Origin: Apis mellifera
Taxonomy: Eukaryota > Arthropoda > Insecta > Hymenoptera > Apidae
DNA: 64,000 bases
Reading direction: 5' to 3'
Assembly: GCF_003254395.2 (NCBI RefSeq)
Contig: NC_037638.1
Coordinates: 24,567,352 to 24,631,351, forward strand
In this document: one piece after another, positions 47,218-61,829 of the stretch
Layout: each line of letters begins with the position of its first letter
Numbering within the stretch: position 1 is the first letter of the stretch
Made by a program: the position numbers and the translations under genes
Notes under the pieces: model-generated
Told to the model about the DNA's origin: nothing
Seen by the model: only the letters and a program-made list of their open reading frames with translations
Databases searched by the model: none

Positions 47218-50200
47218 TCACTTGCCCATACTGGCATTTGCTGGTAGAGTTGCAGATCGTTGTTGCACTGATAAATATGGCTTCAAGGTGGATCTCGTAG
47301 ATTCTCTGAAATATATATATATCGTTATTAATGAAATTTAACATTTGAAAATTCATTAACATTGTACTTATCAAAAAAACATCACGAATATAAGACTAAT
47401 ACAAAAAAAAAAAAAAAAAAAACAAAAAATGAATAAAAGCTTCAAAAGCAAAATAGCAGTTCTTATCTATAAAAGATAGTAGGAATGTCAAAGCCCCATT
47501 TTGAAAAGCATTTGTAATTTTATCGTAATTTTGTTGATTTGTACTTATATTTACAAAGTTTACTTTTACATTTTTTTGGACATCTTATTTTATAATCTTT
47601 AAATAAAAAACTTTTTACTACATAATTTTGATATTATATAAAAGTAAACTTTGTATATTCAAGCCTAATATCTGCCGTGCACGATATGAAATATTTTATT
47701 ATTCTACATGTCGTAATTATTACCATGCAATTTTTGAAAAAAAATCTATTTATGATCACTTATTATGACATAAAAATAATTTCGATTTATGAAAGCAAAA
47801 GATATTCGATTACTAAAAATCTCGAACGATTGATCGATAATGATTCTTTGTTAGATTATTATAAAATTATTTATGTATGATAAAATATTATTAAATTATT
47901 ATAAAAAGAGAATATAAACAAAATTATAATGAATATATATTTATATAAAATATACTTCTATGTTAATTTTAATACATTTAATTTGTTGCTAACGATAAAC
48001 AAATTAAGACAATATCATACATTTAATTATTGGAAAATATGTTTGCTATTTTAAAATTATAAAAAAATTATAAAGTGAATAAATAATTATTTTCAATAAA
48101 AAAAATATATTTATAAAAATAATATTTAAGCACATCATAAAATAATCAAAAAATATTAACTCGATCTATCGAACGATATTTGTATTTTTGATAAATATAT
48201 TTATATTAAACAAAGCAAATATGTTCGTATTTAAAGTTTTCAAAATATGAAAATGAATACACAATACATTTAACAAGCTTATTTAAAATATTTTTGAAAT
48301 ATATTTCTAAATTTATATATATATAATATGTATATATATATATAAGGCGATCTAAAGCAGAACTAATAATAGTATTTCATTATACAATTTTCCATTTCTA
48401 TAAATAGAATGCACTTACGGAACACTACCAATGGTGTCTTTTTCATAATCGATGAAAAACCGAAAGATTCTTTGTAAAAATATGAGAGTGCAAGAAAAAT
48501 CAAACGACTCTAACCTCGCTACACCCAATCATGCGATGCCACAATATAAGAGAGCTACTTAGTCTCCAGTTACGTTGAGTCGCACGGCTACGCTACCTTG
48601 GCGAGACACGCTGTCCCGTACCATCGACGTGCGAGTTCGCCTTGTAGCCACATTTTTGTACACGTCTAGACAGTCTTGCGACCCAATATTTTTGTTCATC
48701 AGGACTACCAGCCAAAATTAATAATTCGCGGGCGCTATTTGGATCGTAATGTAATTTACACGGTGCTATGGCATCCTCCTTTTTGTCCAAATGCTCCTTA
48801 TGTACTTTTATACGACATCCTATACAAATATAATAATTTAATATCAAAATATTAAAAATTAATAAAAATTAATATTAAATATAAAAATTTAATGATTTTA
48901 ATTATTTTAATTATTTTTAATATTTTTAATATTTATAAATTTTATAAATATTGATCATATATATTTTTAATTCATATCATTATTATAATTTATATTATAC
49001 AAAATGAAATGAAATTTAAACAATGTTAGAAAAAAAAACGGATTATAAAAAGTAACATAAAAATTCATTAAACGAAATATTGTTTCATACTTACGTCGAC
49101 ACTCGAGAGCTGGCGGTGGTCGAAACATATGCCATAATTGTTTCGAACATACCTCACAAGTAGTTGGCATATGATACGATATTGATACAAATTCATGACC
49201 TTTTAATGATTGCGTGCCTGGTTTATCAGTAAGTTGTGGCAGTTCCACTCCAGGCAGTGTGTTTCCTTCATCACCAGGACGTCTTGCTTCGCCTTCGCCA
49301 GCATATAATAACTATAAACAAAAAAAAAAAAAAAAGAAATGCAATTGTATATATTAAATGTGCAATATATAAATCTAATTATTGTAAATATAATTATTAA
49401 ATATTTTATTTACCTGAAAAATCCTCGGAATATCTTTGGCATCGGCTCGGATGACATCACCTTGGGTAACAGATCTAACGTGGAAGACTTTATTTAAATC
49501 CAATATCAATACTGGATCAGCATTTAATTTATCATTTTCGCTATTATAAAATATTATTTTCTTCGAAGAGACGACAACATATTGTTTCTTCCATCCGTGC
49601 CTTTTAATATTCTGTTTATTTGGCACATTTAACCAACCTTCTAATCGCATAGTTCCATGTTCTGATAAAACAGAATCCTCTCCATCATTTTCCACAGACG
49701 AAACACTAGCTGTTTCTGAATTGAGTGAAGCAATCTTCATTTGTAAGGTTTCTATTTCAGAATCTTTCGAATCAAGTTCCATTTGCAATCTCAATTTTGC
49801 TTGATTTTCTTCCACCAATTGAGCCTAAAATATAATATAATAAAATTGATAAATAATATCATTACAATAAATTAATTAAAAATACTAATAAATATTTAAT
49901 ATTAAAAATAATACAAATATTTGTAAAAATCGAAAATATTTGATATTTCACTTACTTGTAAATCTTGTAAATCTTTTTGCCATTTAGCTGCCAATTGTCC
50001 ATATTTCTCTCTTTCTTGAGTAAGCTCCTGTTGCAAACGCCTACAATCTTTTTCCTTCTTTCTTAAATCTGCTGCAGATGCTTTGTTCTTAGATTTACCG
50101 CTTGAAGATAAATCCTTTCTATTCATAATTTCTGCTAATTTATTAACTGCTTGTTGTTTCAATAGTTGTTCAGTTTTTAATTTACTGCTAAGTTTTTCTA

Positions 50201-53200
50201 TTTCCTCTGCATTAGATTGTGCCTTGGAAAGTTGATCTTGTAATTCTTTAAACCGTTTATTTAAATCTTCTTTTTCTTTGAGATATTGATCAACATTTTT
50301 CTTGAGTTCACTTTCACTATCTTTAAGCCGATTTATAATTTGTTCTTTTGCATTTAATTCTTGATGATGTTTAGTTACTCCATCTTTATATTCTAATTCT
50401 TTCATTGTTCGTTCTTTTTCGAGATCTGCAACAGTTTCTTCAGCTATTGATCTTGCCAAAGCTTCACTATCTCCTCTTGCTAGGGATAACTGTAATTGAT
50501 GTACCAAAGAACTACGTTCTTCTTCCAATTCTTGTTGTAATCGTATTTTTTCATCAAGTTCTTCTCGAAGTTCTTGAGTCTGTGTTTTATAAAGTGTCTG
50601 AAAATAATCAATAAAAATTTATAATAATTATATCGAAAAAAATAATAACAATAATTTATATAGTATGTGAATTCACCGAAAAGTAAGCTTCTGCTTCTAA
50701 TTGTTCTTGTAATTCTTTAGTTTGTAATTGATCTACATTTCTTTGAGTTTTTAAATGATGTAATTCCTCTTCTATTTGTCGTTTTGCTTCCCTTAATTGA
50801 GCAACTTCACCAACTAATTGTTGTTCCCTAGCACGTAAACGTCCTGCTTCGGATGATTGCTGAGCCAAGTCAGTCTGTAGAACGTTTCTTTTCTGCTGTT
50901 CTTGTTCAACCTGACCCTGTAGCACTTTTACTTTTTCCATTTCTTGTCTATGCTCACCCTCTAGTTTCTGTAATCGTTGTTGTATCTGCCGATAATCCAC
51001 AGAAAGCATAGAAGTTTGTCTTTCCTTTTCTTGTGCAAGCAATTCAGCACGTTGTCTTCCACTTTTCTCTTCATTTAATTTTGCTTGTAATGCTGTTAAT
51101 TTTACATTAATTGTATAAATATATTAAACAATAAGTAAATGAATTTAAATATAATAATATACATACTTAAATATAAATATCATCGAGCGCAAGCATTTAA
51201 AAAATTTAAAAAATTTCAATTAATAATAAAATAGATTAAGCATAAAACAAAATAATAATTATATATACATAGATATAGTTAAGATAAATATGTATATAAA
51301 TTCAATATTAATATCCAATATTAATATCCAATATTAATAATAAATCTAATATTAATGTATAATAATATAAGTAGTATTAATAGTATATGTAATATATATG
51401 TAGTATATATATATATATATATATATATAGTATTATATATAGTGGTATATATTATTAATATATTATTATATATTAATATATATTTTATGTATAGAAAAAA
51501 TAAAATTAAAAAATAAAATTTAAATAGTTTAATAAATATTATTCTTTCATTCTGATAGATGTTTATCGGATAAAAATATGAAACTTTTAAAAAATAATAT
51601 TGAAGTTATTAAATAAAGAATGAATAAAATTACCCTTAACAACTTCCAAATTAGCTTCTTCTTTAGATAATATACGTGAACGTTCTGTTTCTTGATGAGC
51701 TACGACTTCCTGATTGTACCTAGCTTGAGCAGCTTTCAATTCAAGAGTTAAGCTTGCAGCTTCTTTTTCCAATGCTGAAATTTTTTCAGTTAATTGTCTA
51801 TTATCCATGATTGCTTTTTCCTCTTTTTCTCGACTGTGTTCAAGTTCAAGATGAAGAGCAGAAAGACGGCTTTCTAATTCGGCAGTTAGCGATGACGCTT
51901 GTGATCGAGAACTACGTTCTTTCGACAATTGTCCCTATATAATTATATATTAGAAGATAATTTTATCATTAAAATATCTTATTAATTATTTCTTTTTAGA
52001 AATAAAAACTTACTTGTAATGTAACTACTTCCTGTTGTAAATTGTCTCGTTGTGCTTGTAATTGTGCTCTTGCCACTTGTAATTCATTTGCCATTTGTTC
52101 TGCAGCTTGACGAGCAACAGTAATTTCCGTAGCTTGTTTCCGTAATCTTGTAACTGTTTCCGTTTCTCTTTCTAATTTTGATTGCATTTCTTTAATTTGT
52201 TTTTCTAAACTAGTTACACGTTCAGAGGTTTGTTGTGAATTACTTGCATCGCGTGCTCTTTTTGTCTGTTCTTCATCAAACTTCTTTTTCAATTCTACAA
52301 ATAATGATTCTGCTTTTCTACGTGATTCAGTTTCATGTTCTACCCTACGTTGTGCTTCTTTATAATTATGTCTTAACAAAGTTAATTCTTTGTCAGCTCT
52401 ACCTATTTCTTCACGTAATTCAGTTTCTCGACGTGTCATAACTTCCAATTGTGTTGTCAAAGCTTTTTGTCTTGATTCTAAAGATTCTACTTGCCTTTTT
52501 TCTTTATCCAATAAATTTTCTAATTGAGAAATTTTTATATCGTCGCTTGTACCATTATTGATATGATTTTCTAATCCATCTACTGATTCTTTCCCACTAA
52601 AAGCTAATAATTGATAATCTCCTGAATATGTAAAACCAATAAAAGGTAAATGATTTCCCGAAAATGCTTTTGGTACTGGAAAACTTTCCTCCGGTCCATC
52701 TTCTTTGTCAACATCTTCAAAATTGCTAGTGTCATCATCACCAGAAAGTTCTGGTACAACAGGAGGCACACATTCTCGTAAATTTTCAAATGTCCATTGA
52801 TCATTTTTAAAGAATAGATGATTTTTTATTTCTTCCACACCATTTCTACCCAAACGTTTAGTTCTATCCGTAAGAAAGCCACATATCAAATTCTTGGCAG
52901 AGTGAGAGATATCAACTTCTTGTGGAAAATGTAATGAATTTCTATGATCCATAATTTTTGAATATGTTCCAACTAATGAATCTGCATAAAACGGAGTATC
53001 GCCAACAAGCATTTCATATAAAAATACACCAACTGACCACCAGTCGCATTCTCTTCCATATACACCTTCACCACCTTGAGATTGAAGTACTTCAGGTGAT
53101 ATGTAATCAGGTGTACCTACTGCAGTATCAGATCGAACAAGACCATCCTAAGAAATATATATATATATATATATATATGTATATGTATATATGATTTATA

Positions 53201-54393
53201 TAATGTTAATGAATATTTTTATATAATGTTATATAAAAATTTAAATTTGATAATAAATATTACAGAAAATATACATACAATATCCATTCTCATACAAGTG
53301 CCAAAATCTGCAAGTTTTAAATGACCATGCTTATCAAGTAACATATTATCTGGTTTTACATCTCTATGAACAAATCCCATAAGATGTATTGCATCTAATG
53401 CAAGCACCACTTCTGCGCAATAAAATTTTGCCCATTTTTCTGGTACATCATAATTTGACATTAAGTTCACTAAATCACCACCTGGCATGTAATCCATTAC
53501 CATGTATAGATATTTTTGATCTTGAAATGCAAAATGAAGTTGAACTATCCACTGTGAATTGGCATGTGCCATTATATCACGTTCTTCCCAAAAAAACGCT
53601 GAATCTGATCGTTTGATCTATATATAAAATATGTAAAAATGAAATATAAAATATATACAAAGATCATCCATTTATAATATAATTGATATATTTTTTACCA
53701 TTTCAAATTTACTGAGTAATTTCATAGCATATACTTTTTGTGTAGATTTATGTCGCACTAACTGTACTTCCCCAAATGCCCCACGACCTATTACTTTTAT
53801 TAAAGTGAAATCATCTGTACGCATTCGCATTTTACAAATATCTTGAGCTACTGAGTCATCTGAAAATATATTTGTTAATTTTAATTTATTATAATTTTAC
53901 TATTTTATTATTATTAAATTTTGAAAAATTAATATAAGTAATAATATAACATTAATATATAATACTATAAGTATATATAAGTACATTAATATTTTTTAAA
54001 ATATTTTAAATGAAAAAAAAATTATTACTTATATATAATTATATAATATTAATATTACTTTATTATTTTAATATAATTTATTTTTTAATAATAAAATTTT
54101 TAAATTGTTAGAAATATAAGTTTTATAATAAAATAATAAAATAAAGTATCTAATATATTTTAATATTACTTAATATAAATATTATTTTATAATAAAAAAA
54201 TTAAATACTTACATCTATTCATATATGCTTCTATATTTTTCATACGTTTAACGCTGGGATGATCACAATCTGCCACCAGGGCTTGAACTGTATCCAATAA
54301 GCAATCAATATTTGTAATGCTTCTTGGATCTTTTATACGTTCTTCCAGCACCCTCAGGCGCCTGCGCCTGTCTTCATCTCGTATTACATCCAT
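47218..54393 (-). CDS. Rok: Rho-associated protein kinase (ROCK), complete, 11 coding exons, 1371 aa
   Basis: Rok is a Ser/Thr kinase activated by Rho-GTP. It drives actomyosin contraction by phosphorylating myosin light chain and its phosphatase subunit. Exons in coding order: 54393-54213, 53859-53699, 53617-53279, 53147-52014, 51934-51634, 51095-50677, 50597-49956, 49824-49414, 49311-49095, 48819-48597, 47305-47218. All are GT-AG with consistent phases (4116 nt, 1372 codons with stop). Kinase parts: GRGAFGEV (85-92), catalytic Lys in YAMKLL (Lys107), HRDVKPDN (Asp200), DFGTC (Asp218), GTPDYISPEV, and an AGC-kinase tail. A long coiled coil follows (about 400-1100), with a Rho-binding segment near 1000-1060, then a PH domain (GWLNVPNKQNIKRHGWKKQY from about 1122) split by a C1 zinc finger (CEVCSKQLWH ... 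LECRRC). Length matches human ROCK1/2 (1354/1388) and fly Rok (about 1390). Exons are AT-rich and CpG-poor compared with Schip1. Confidence 0.97.
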
Positions 54394-56407
54394 TTCTCCT
54401 ATTACAAGCTAAGAATAATTTCCTTCAAAAATGTAGTTTTCTTTTTGATGCATCAAAAATAATGTAAAACAAAAGGCTACATGTAATATGAGCAAAAATT
54501 ATGCACTGTAGCAATATTAAATGGGCAGTCCATGTTTCCTAAAATAATAAAACAATACTGAAATATTCTTTTTAAAAATATTTAGACATAGATTATAAAT
54601 GATAACATATAATTGTTGTTCTTATAATTTTATAAAGATTATAAATATTATAAACTTATTATATAAATATCTAATCATTATAATTAATATAAACATATCA
54701 TAATTAATAATTTAATATAATTTTTGGAATTTCAATAATAAATTTATAATATTATGTTTATATTATATCTTATATCAATTATGCATTAATATATATGTAT
54801 TTAATTAATAAAATCAAAATTATAACATTATAAAATTAAACAAATGTCTTATATTAAAATGACACAAAGTAAAAAATTAATAAAATTATTACTTTCATAT
54901 ATAACTTTTAAAAAAAAATAAATAAATTAAGTAACACACACATTTATATTTAAAATGCATAAAAATTTATGGAAAAATACTACAGAATATAATGCTTATT
55001 ATGAATAATATGATTACTCAACTTAATTTATATACAATAAAACATTATTTATTAAAAAATAGTGATTATATCGAATGACTTATAAAAAATAAATATTCAA
55101 TTATTTGTAAAAATAATATTTTTTAAACTAACATTTATTTTTTTCATTAACGCAAACAAAATTTTTCGCGTGCATCTTATTACTTTCGCGGAAAAATTTT
55201 TATAATACAAATGCAAATTATAAAATTTACTAAACAACTTGATATTTTCTTTTCAATATTTCAATGAAAAATAAAAAATTCATGAAGTGACAATACGAAG
55301 AAGTCTGTCAAGAAGCTTGAAGAGGTAAGGTGGATCCCATGCAGGTACTTCTGAATCCGTCATAAAAGATTTTCTAAATATTCCGTGTTTTTCATCATTG
55401 ATTAATTAATGTCAGAAGAAAATTCATTCTAACGTACCTAATATCACGAATACCGTGTCCAGTACTTCGTCTAATTGAATAAAAATACTATAAAATACAT
55501 TATTTTTCTACGTAAATTGGTCGCGATTGCACACAGCTGAGCCGTGCATGCGCCATTGGAAAAACTCACAACGGTCATCAAATGAAAATTCGCGGAAAAC
55601 TTAAAATAATTCAATTCATTTTTTAATCCACATAAAATGATCAAGAATCCTCAATTTTTATTTAGAAAAATTAATAAATTCGAACTTTCACATTATTTAA
55701 TTTGAAAATAAATTAATATCTTTGATGAGATTTTTGGTTATTTACACTGTTCTTGACACCATTTAAATGTTCGTTGTTTCAAAATTGACAACATAAATAT
55801 CACCCTTCCTTCATATATATATATTTATTTGAATCAAATAAAATCCAAAAAGTTTCACGTATTATCCAAAACTATATTAAAAATCATTGAGATGGAGCAT
55901 CAACGACTTCGGAAAAACGATATAATGGATTGAAAGCATAACTAAGATGGCGTAGTATTCGACGCACTAAGTAAGATACAGGTTTTTGCACTTGTACTAT
56001 CTGCTTATAATCTAGAATTTCTATAGTTAATCTGAAAACCGTTCTCAGAATTGCAATTCTGGATAAATTACATGATTTAAGACTATATAATGCAACATAC
56101 AGTTCTGTAATATGGAAAAATACTTAGTTTTCCCGCGCGTATTTTGATGTACATTGAACAGTTTTACGAATTTTTTTTAGCACTGTTTATATCATATTTT
56201 ATATTTATAGCAATAATACATAAATAGATAGGTATGTATAATAATCAAACTTATTATATTAAAGTATTATTTTTTTTTTTAATGTTTAAATCTTTTCTTA
56301 TAACTCATTTTTCTTTTATTTTTTTCTATTCTTACCTTTATTATTACAGTTTTAATCAACACATAATTGCGTGATTTCTATTTAATCTCATACTCTGAAT
56401 TCTGCAG
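54394..56407. promoter_or_regulatory. Divergent promoter region between Rok (-) and the BTBD-like gene (+)
   Basis: The two start codons are about 2.0 kb apart and point away from each other. On the minus strand an acceptor ATTCTTAG opens the Rok start-codon exon at 54418. A possible donor ATTAG|GTACGT at 55438/55437 suggests a noncoding Rok first exon reaching to about 55.5 kb. On the plus strand the acceptor TTCTGCAG (ending 56407) lies two bases before the BTBD-like ATG, so that gene also has an upstream noncoding exon. GCGCCAT at 55550-55556 and AAGATGGCG at 55944-55952 match the YY1/Pho-type core. Most of the remainder is AT-rich and featureless. Confidence 0.5.
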
Positions 56408-56409
56408 AG

Positions 56410-58248
56410 ATGGATCTGCCTTGTGATTGGCAGATCAACAAACAAAAACTTTTAGAACGTACTCAATATTTATTAGCAACAGGACAATGGTCTGACTGCA
56501 AGTTTGTAGTTGGTCAAGAACCCCATCAACAAACTTTAAAAGTACATAAATTATTTTTAGCTATGTCTAGTCCTGTTTTTGAAGCTATGTTTTTTGGGGG
56601 TATGGCAGAAAAAAATGATTTGATATCTATTGAAGATGTTCAACCAGAAGCTTTTAAAGCTCTATTGGAATATATATATACAGATCGAGTTGATTTAAAT
56701 TCTTTTGAACTAGCCTGTGAATTATGTTATTGTGCCAAAAAATACATGCTTCCTCCTTTGATAAAAGAATGTACAAAATATCTATGTTCTGATGTGTCTC
56801 CAAAAACAGCTTGCAGAGCATATGAATTTGCTAGATTATTTGATGAACGTACATTGATGGAAAAGTGTCTTGAAATTATTTGCACAAGGACGAATGAAGT
56901 TTTAAGAGAACCTAATTGGGAAGAAGTTGAATTAGAAACACTATTAACAGTGTTAGAACAAGAAGATTTACAAATAAACTCTGAAGTGGAATTATTTATT
57001 GCAGTGGAACGTTGGGCAAAAGCTGAATGTACAAGAAAATCTCTTGATCCTAATGATGGAAAGTCTTTAAAATCAGTAATTGGTAACGCATTATCAAAAA
57101 TTAGATTTTTAAGTTTAAGTGCTCAGGAATTTGCAGAAGGGCCAGGAATGTCACCATTGCTTACTCAAGATGAAACTTTTGCAATACTCATGAATACATT
57201 ATGTACTGGGAATAAAGCACCTATGCCTGAAGGATTTTCAACTAATTCACATAGTAGAGTTAATATATGCAAACCTCCAATTACACATATAACTTGTTCG
57301 CTTGTAAGTTGAATAAATATTATATAGTAATTTTCGAATTTTCAGTATTTTTCATAAGATTACATTTTGTAGAGGTCAGTTAATCCATGTTATAAACCAG
57401 TTGATCCATATTTTAAATCATTTATGCCACACTATTGGTCTTCATATGATCAACCTGTATCTATTAATGAAGCCGAACCTAGCGGTACATTATCAAATGC
57501 ATTGCCAATAATGGGAGCAAGAAAGGATGCTGAAAATTTATCTATGAATAATTCATCTCCTGTTGTAATTGAAAGTGCTATGCGAGAATTAACAAAACAA
57601 TATTGCTTAAGATCTTTACCTCGAAATAGTATTATAACAAAATGTGTTAATACAAATGTATTAGAATGTTCCGTAACATTTAGTGTAGACAAAAATATTT
57701 GGGTATTGGGTGTGCAAGTACCTACACAAGTAAGTTAAATAATATTAAGAATATATAATATTTAGGTAGTAAATGTATAATATTTAGGTTTTATATTAAA
57801 TGCCATATATTTTTATTATAGATTAACGACAATACTTATCGTATTGATAGCGTTTCATATACCGAAGTTTTATATGCTCATCTTCTCGATTCAGATAATA
57901 CTCGGTTAACTTATACGCATTTTTCTACGAAAGTAAAAATGAATACTCTTGTGGAAATTACGTTTAATCGAGCTGTTTGTATTCTAAAGAATAGGGTATA
58001 AATCTAAATAATTATTTTAACATTGTAAGATGAAAATTTTTTAATTATTTCTATTCTTTTAATTCTAGGTTTATCGAGTTGGGGTAGTATTTAATGCACG
58101 TGGCAAGTATCCAATAGGAGTTTGTACACAAAATATGACCTGTGATTCTGTATCCTTTTCATTCCGCGTTGGTAATAGTACAGATAATGTACGAGATGGT
58201 CTCATTCGATCTATAGTTTTTACACATCATGATACCAATAATATGTAA
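56410..58248 (+). CDS. BTB-BACK-PHR domain protein, BTBD1/2/3/6 family (534 aa)
   Basis: Members of this family are adaptors that bring substrates to Cullin-3 ubiquitin ligases. Exons: 56410-57303, 57373-57729, 57822-57995, 58069-58248 (stop TAA 58246-58248), all joined in phase 0. The N-terminal NWQ-type motif (DWQINKQKLLERTQYLLATG) leads into a BTB domain (SDCKFVVGQEPHQQTLKVHK ... AMSSPVFEAMFFGGMAE ... LLEYIYTDRVDL, about residues 29-100). A BACK domain follows (AKKYMLPPLIKECTKYL ... ELFIAVERWAKAEC). The C-terminal half is a PHR-like beta-sandwich (FSVDKNIWVLGVQVPTQ ... RVYRVGVVFNARGKYPIG ... SFSFRVGNSTDNVRDGLIRS). The length of 534 aa is similar to BTBD2/3/6. Which paralogue group it belongs to cannot be settled by eye. 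The ATG lies two bases after an acceptor; an upstream coding exon cannot be fully excluded. Confidence 0.93.
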
Positions 58249-59250
58249 TACCAATAATAAAAATGGCTTACATAAAAAAAAATGAATTTAAATACGTATT
58301 TTAAATTTTAATGATGAAATAGCATATTTTATTCTGTTTTATACTTCTGATGTATTATTATATTTTTTAAATTATGTCGGTGCTATCATTAAAAACTGTA
58401 CAAAAATTTATTGGTTCTAGTTATAATAAGAATCTAATTTGTATAAAACAATTCTTTTAATTTGTATAAATGTTAAATGTTAACGTTTTTATTATATAAA
58501 AAAAAGTCTGACTTTAAAAATTGAAATTTTTAATTAATAGATTACACATTAATATATGTTTTTGTTTATTCTAAAATTATTTTTGTTATATTAATCAAGT
58601 TATAATTGTTATTGTATAAAACAATTTTATAAAAAAATAATTGAAAGTTGAAGTAAAGTTATGATTATATTAATAATATATAAAACGTCATTTGTTTGTG
58701 TTATTTTTTATTTAATTGTATATATAAACATAAGAAAATAAAATTGCATATTTTCTTAAATATATAACAAAAAGAATTAACAAAATTTATGTAAAAAATT
58801 TTTATTTATATCAAGTTTAAATTTTGTAATTGTTTTTTTTTTTTTAATATTTTAATATCTTGATACATGAATATGTATAACTTGTTTTAAATATAGAATA
58901 TATATTTTCTATATGGATTTTATAACAATTATAAAACTAATAAATATTAGATTTTTTTTTATTTTCTATTTATTTTCTTATTATATATATTATTATATAA
59001 AAAAACTTTTATAAAATATAATCAGTCTATATAGTAATATATTTTTTATAAAATAAAAAAATAAGAAAATAATACATCTAGATTAATTAAATTTGTGTCT
59101 TGAACATTGCACAATGTTCTTACAATAATTATTAAAATTTATACATTGTCGACATAAAATGTATGATATAATTAAATAACTTTTAATACAAGCAAATAAT
59201 AATTTTGTAAATTTATATTTTAAAAAATATTCTGCGTTTTTGATTGTCTA
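58249..59250. other. AT-rich stretch holding the facing 3' UTRs of the BTBD-like gene and rt
   Basis: The two genes converge with about 1 kb between stop codons. Sequence is very AT-rich without coding signal. Several AATAAA and TTTATT signals occur, so the poly(A) sites cannot be chosen by eye. Overlapping antisense 3' ends are possible. Confidence 0.5.
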
Positions 59251-59799
59251 TTATGTTTTATGTATAATAAAATCCCATGTGTCTTTCCATCTTAATTTTA
59301 AAACTTCCTTGGCACTCAAATTGGTTGTACCATAACTAAGAACACTAAATTTTTTAAATATATAAATGACAAAAATTAACCATGTAATAATACCAAATTT
59401 TAATATATACATTAAAAAATTGTGCCGATACCGAATTCTGAAAATAAAAAATTGGTTTGATCTTCAGTCTATAGTGTAAAATATATAAGAATCAATATTA
59501 CAATAAACAGACAATAAATTTATATAACTGAATAAATGATCTCTTTTTTAAATCTCTTTATGTAATGTAACATAATAAATTTTTTCCAAAAAAAAATTCA
59601 TAAAACTTTCGACATATATATTTGAATTATTTTAATTTTTTAATTTTATTAATTTGAAAAATATTAAAAATCATCAAATTATGTTTTCATTAAAAAAGCA
59701 AATATTATTATATATTATTATTATATAATATTATATTGAATTATATTTTCCGAAAAAATGTATATAAAATAAATTTTTTTTTAATTATTTTATTAATCT

Positions 59800-59843
<44 letters not shown>

Positions 59844-61768
59844 GAGAGAAATGATTATTTTCATACCTAATAAAATAATATAGATGTTCTATTGTTGCTG
59901 CTGTAAGCAATAATTTAAAGATGAACGCTGGTAAATAATGATGAAGAAACAGAGTCTTTTCAACAAATATAAAAGGTAAAAAATGTAACAAATATCCAGT
60001 TAATAAGATACTTCCAATATTAGAAAATTTGTTCCATTCTTCATGTGTAATATCAAAACACATTCGTCTTCTTCTTAAAATATAAAATATTAAAAGAAAT
60101 GAATATATAATTATACATATTGTGCCAGAATACCAAATTGCTATATTTCCTAAAAGATGCACTTGAGCCTATCAAAAAAATCAACAAACATATCAATATT
60201 AATTAATATCAATGAATATCTATAATAAAATATTAAAATATTAATAAAAAATATTAATATAAATAATAATTTGTGAAGAAAGTATTTTTATATATATATA
60301 TGTATGTAATAAATTATTTATATAATATGTATATATAAATTTTTTTTCACAAATTATTATAATTATACATGTATTTACATTACTATCATTGGAAACCCAA
60401 TATGCAATTCCTCTAGACATTAATGGCCAATCTAAAGGATCACTAGAATACATGTGACTATTTTGTCCTTCTTGGCCACTAAACAGCATTTTTATTTGTA
60501 ATTCTACAAATTTTTCCCAAAAATTCAAAGTAGTAGCTTGTAATGGAATCATTTCAGCATTAATCAACTCCCTTTCTCTTTGTTTCTGATCTTCACTTTT
60601 AGTATATCTATGTTCTTCAACATTCCATATGGAATCTGTTTGATCTATTAATCTATCTGCAACTATTTCATGCTGATTGAAACCCCAATCAGGCAATTGT
60701 CTTCCACTAAATTTTAATGCATAATCTGTATTTACATGTATCAATCGTACTTGACTTTGAATTGCATGCCAAACATCACCAGTACTATCTTTATTACTAA
60801 TCTCCACTTTCCAAAAATTTTGAGCAGGCATAGATACATTATAATCAATATAACAAGATACCTCTTGACTCTGAGGTGTCATTGGAGCAGCAACATCATG
60901 TGAATTTAATGCTCGACTTGTAATTCCATGTACTAATTGTATTATATCACCATGCTTTATTGGTTCACTAGGTTTTGTAACAACTAAATCATTTCTTTCT
61001 GGTTTTTTTACAATCCACCAATTGTTAACATCTTTAAATGAATAACAAGTAACTTGTTGTTGATGAGAACTACCTCTTCCATCTGGATATCTTAATGGAT
61101 ACATATGATTATGACTATGAAGCCAGCAAGCTCTTCCATATGTATGTCTTAAAGTAATCTGTGATCCATGTGTAACTTCTAGAGGTTGGCCTTTTGTAAT
61201 GCTAGCTAAACCACCATCTAAACTTGCTTGAAAAGCACTCGTCATTACTGAATCATGTGGTCCAGCTTTAGAAAGTGTTGTTAAATGTATGTAAAACACA
61301 GTCAAATATATAATACAAATGATACTTAATATTACAAAAATTCTTATTATAAGATGAATGCATAATACTGTACTAGATAAAGTTTTTCTCGGTATTAAAT
61401 TCCAATAATCATAAGCAATTAAAAATAATGATAAAATCAATGAATATAATCCAACATATTTGACACTGAAAAAAATTTATATTAAATTTAAAGCAATAAA
61501 TTTACTAAAAATATACATAAATTTTTGAACCTACCATAATGCACATGTTAAATTTGCAATTCCTAAAATTAACCATATCCACCAAGATAAATTTGTTGGT
61601 TGATCCATTACTTTTCTAAATTTCATTATGCATATTAATCCAAATAATGAAAATTGCATTAAAATACTTTCCATTAAAATAAATCTAGATTGAGTTAACA
61701 AAGCATTATCTAAAATGATAATAAAAATATATATTATATATAAAATATATAAAAAATAATATATATGC

Positions 61769-61829
<61 letters not shown>

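Noticed and set aside
52014..54393. Kinase assigned to MRCK/citron or DMPK group
   Set aside because: The Rho-binding segment, split PH with internal C1, and length of 1371 aa are specific for ROCK; CNH and CRIB domains are absent.
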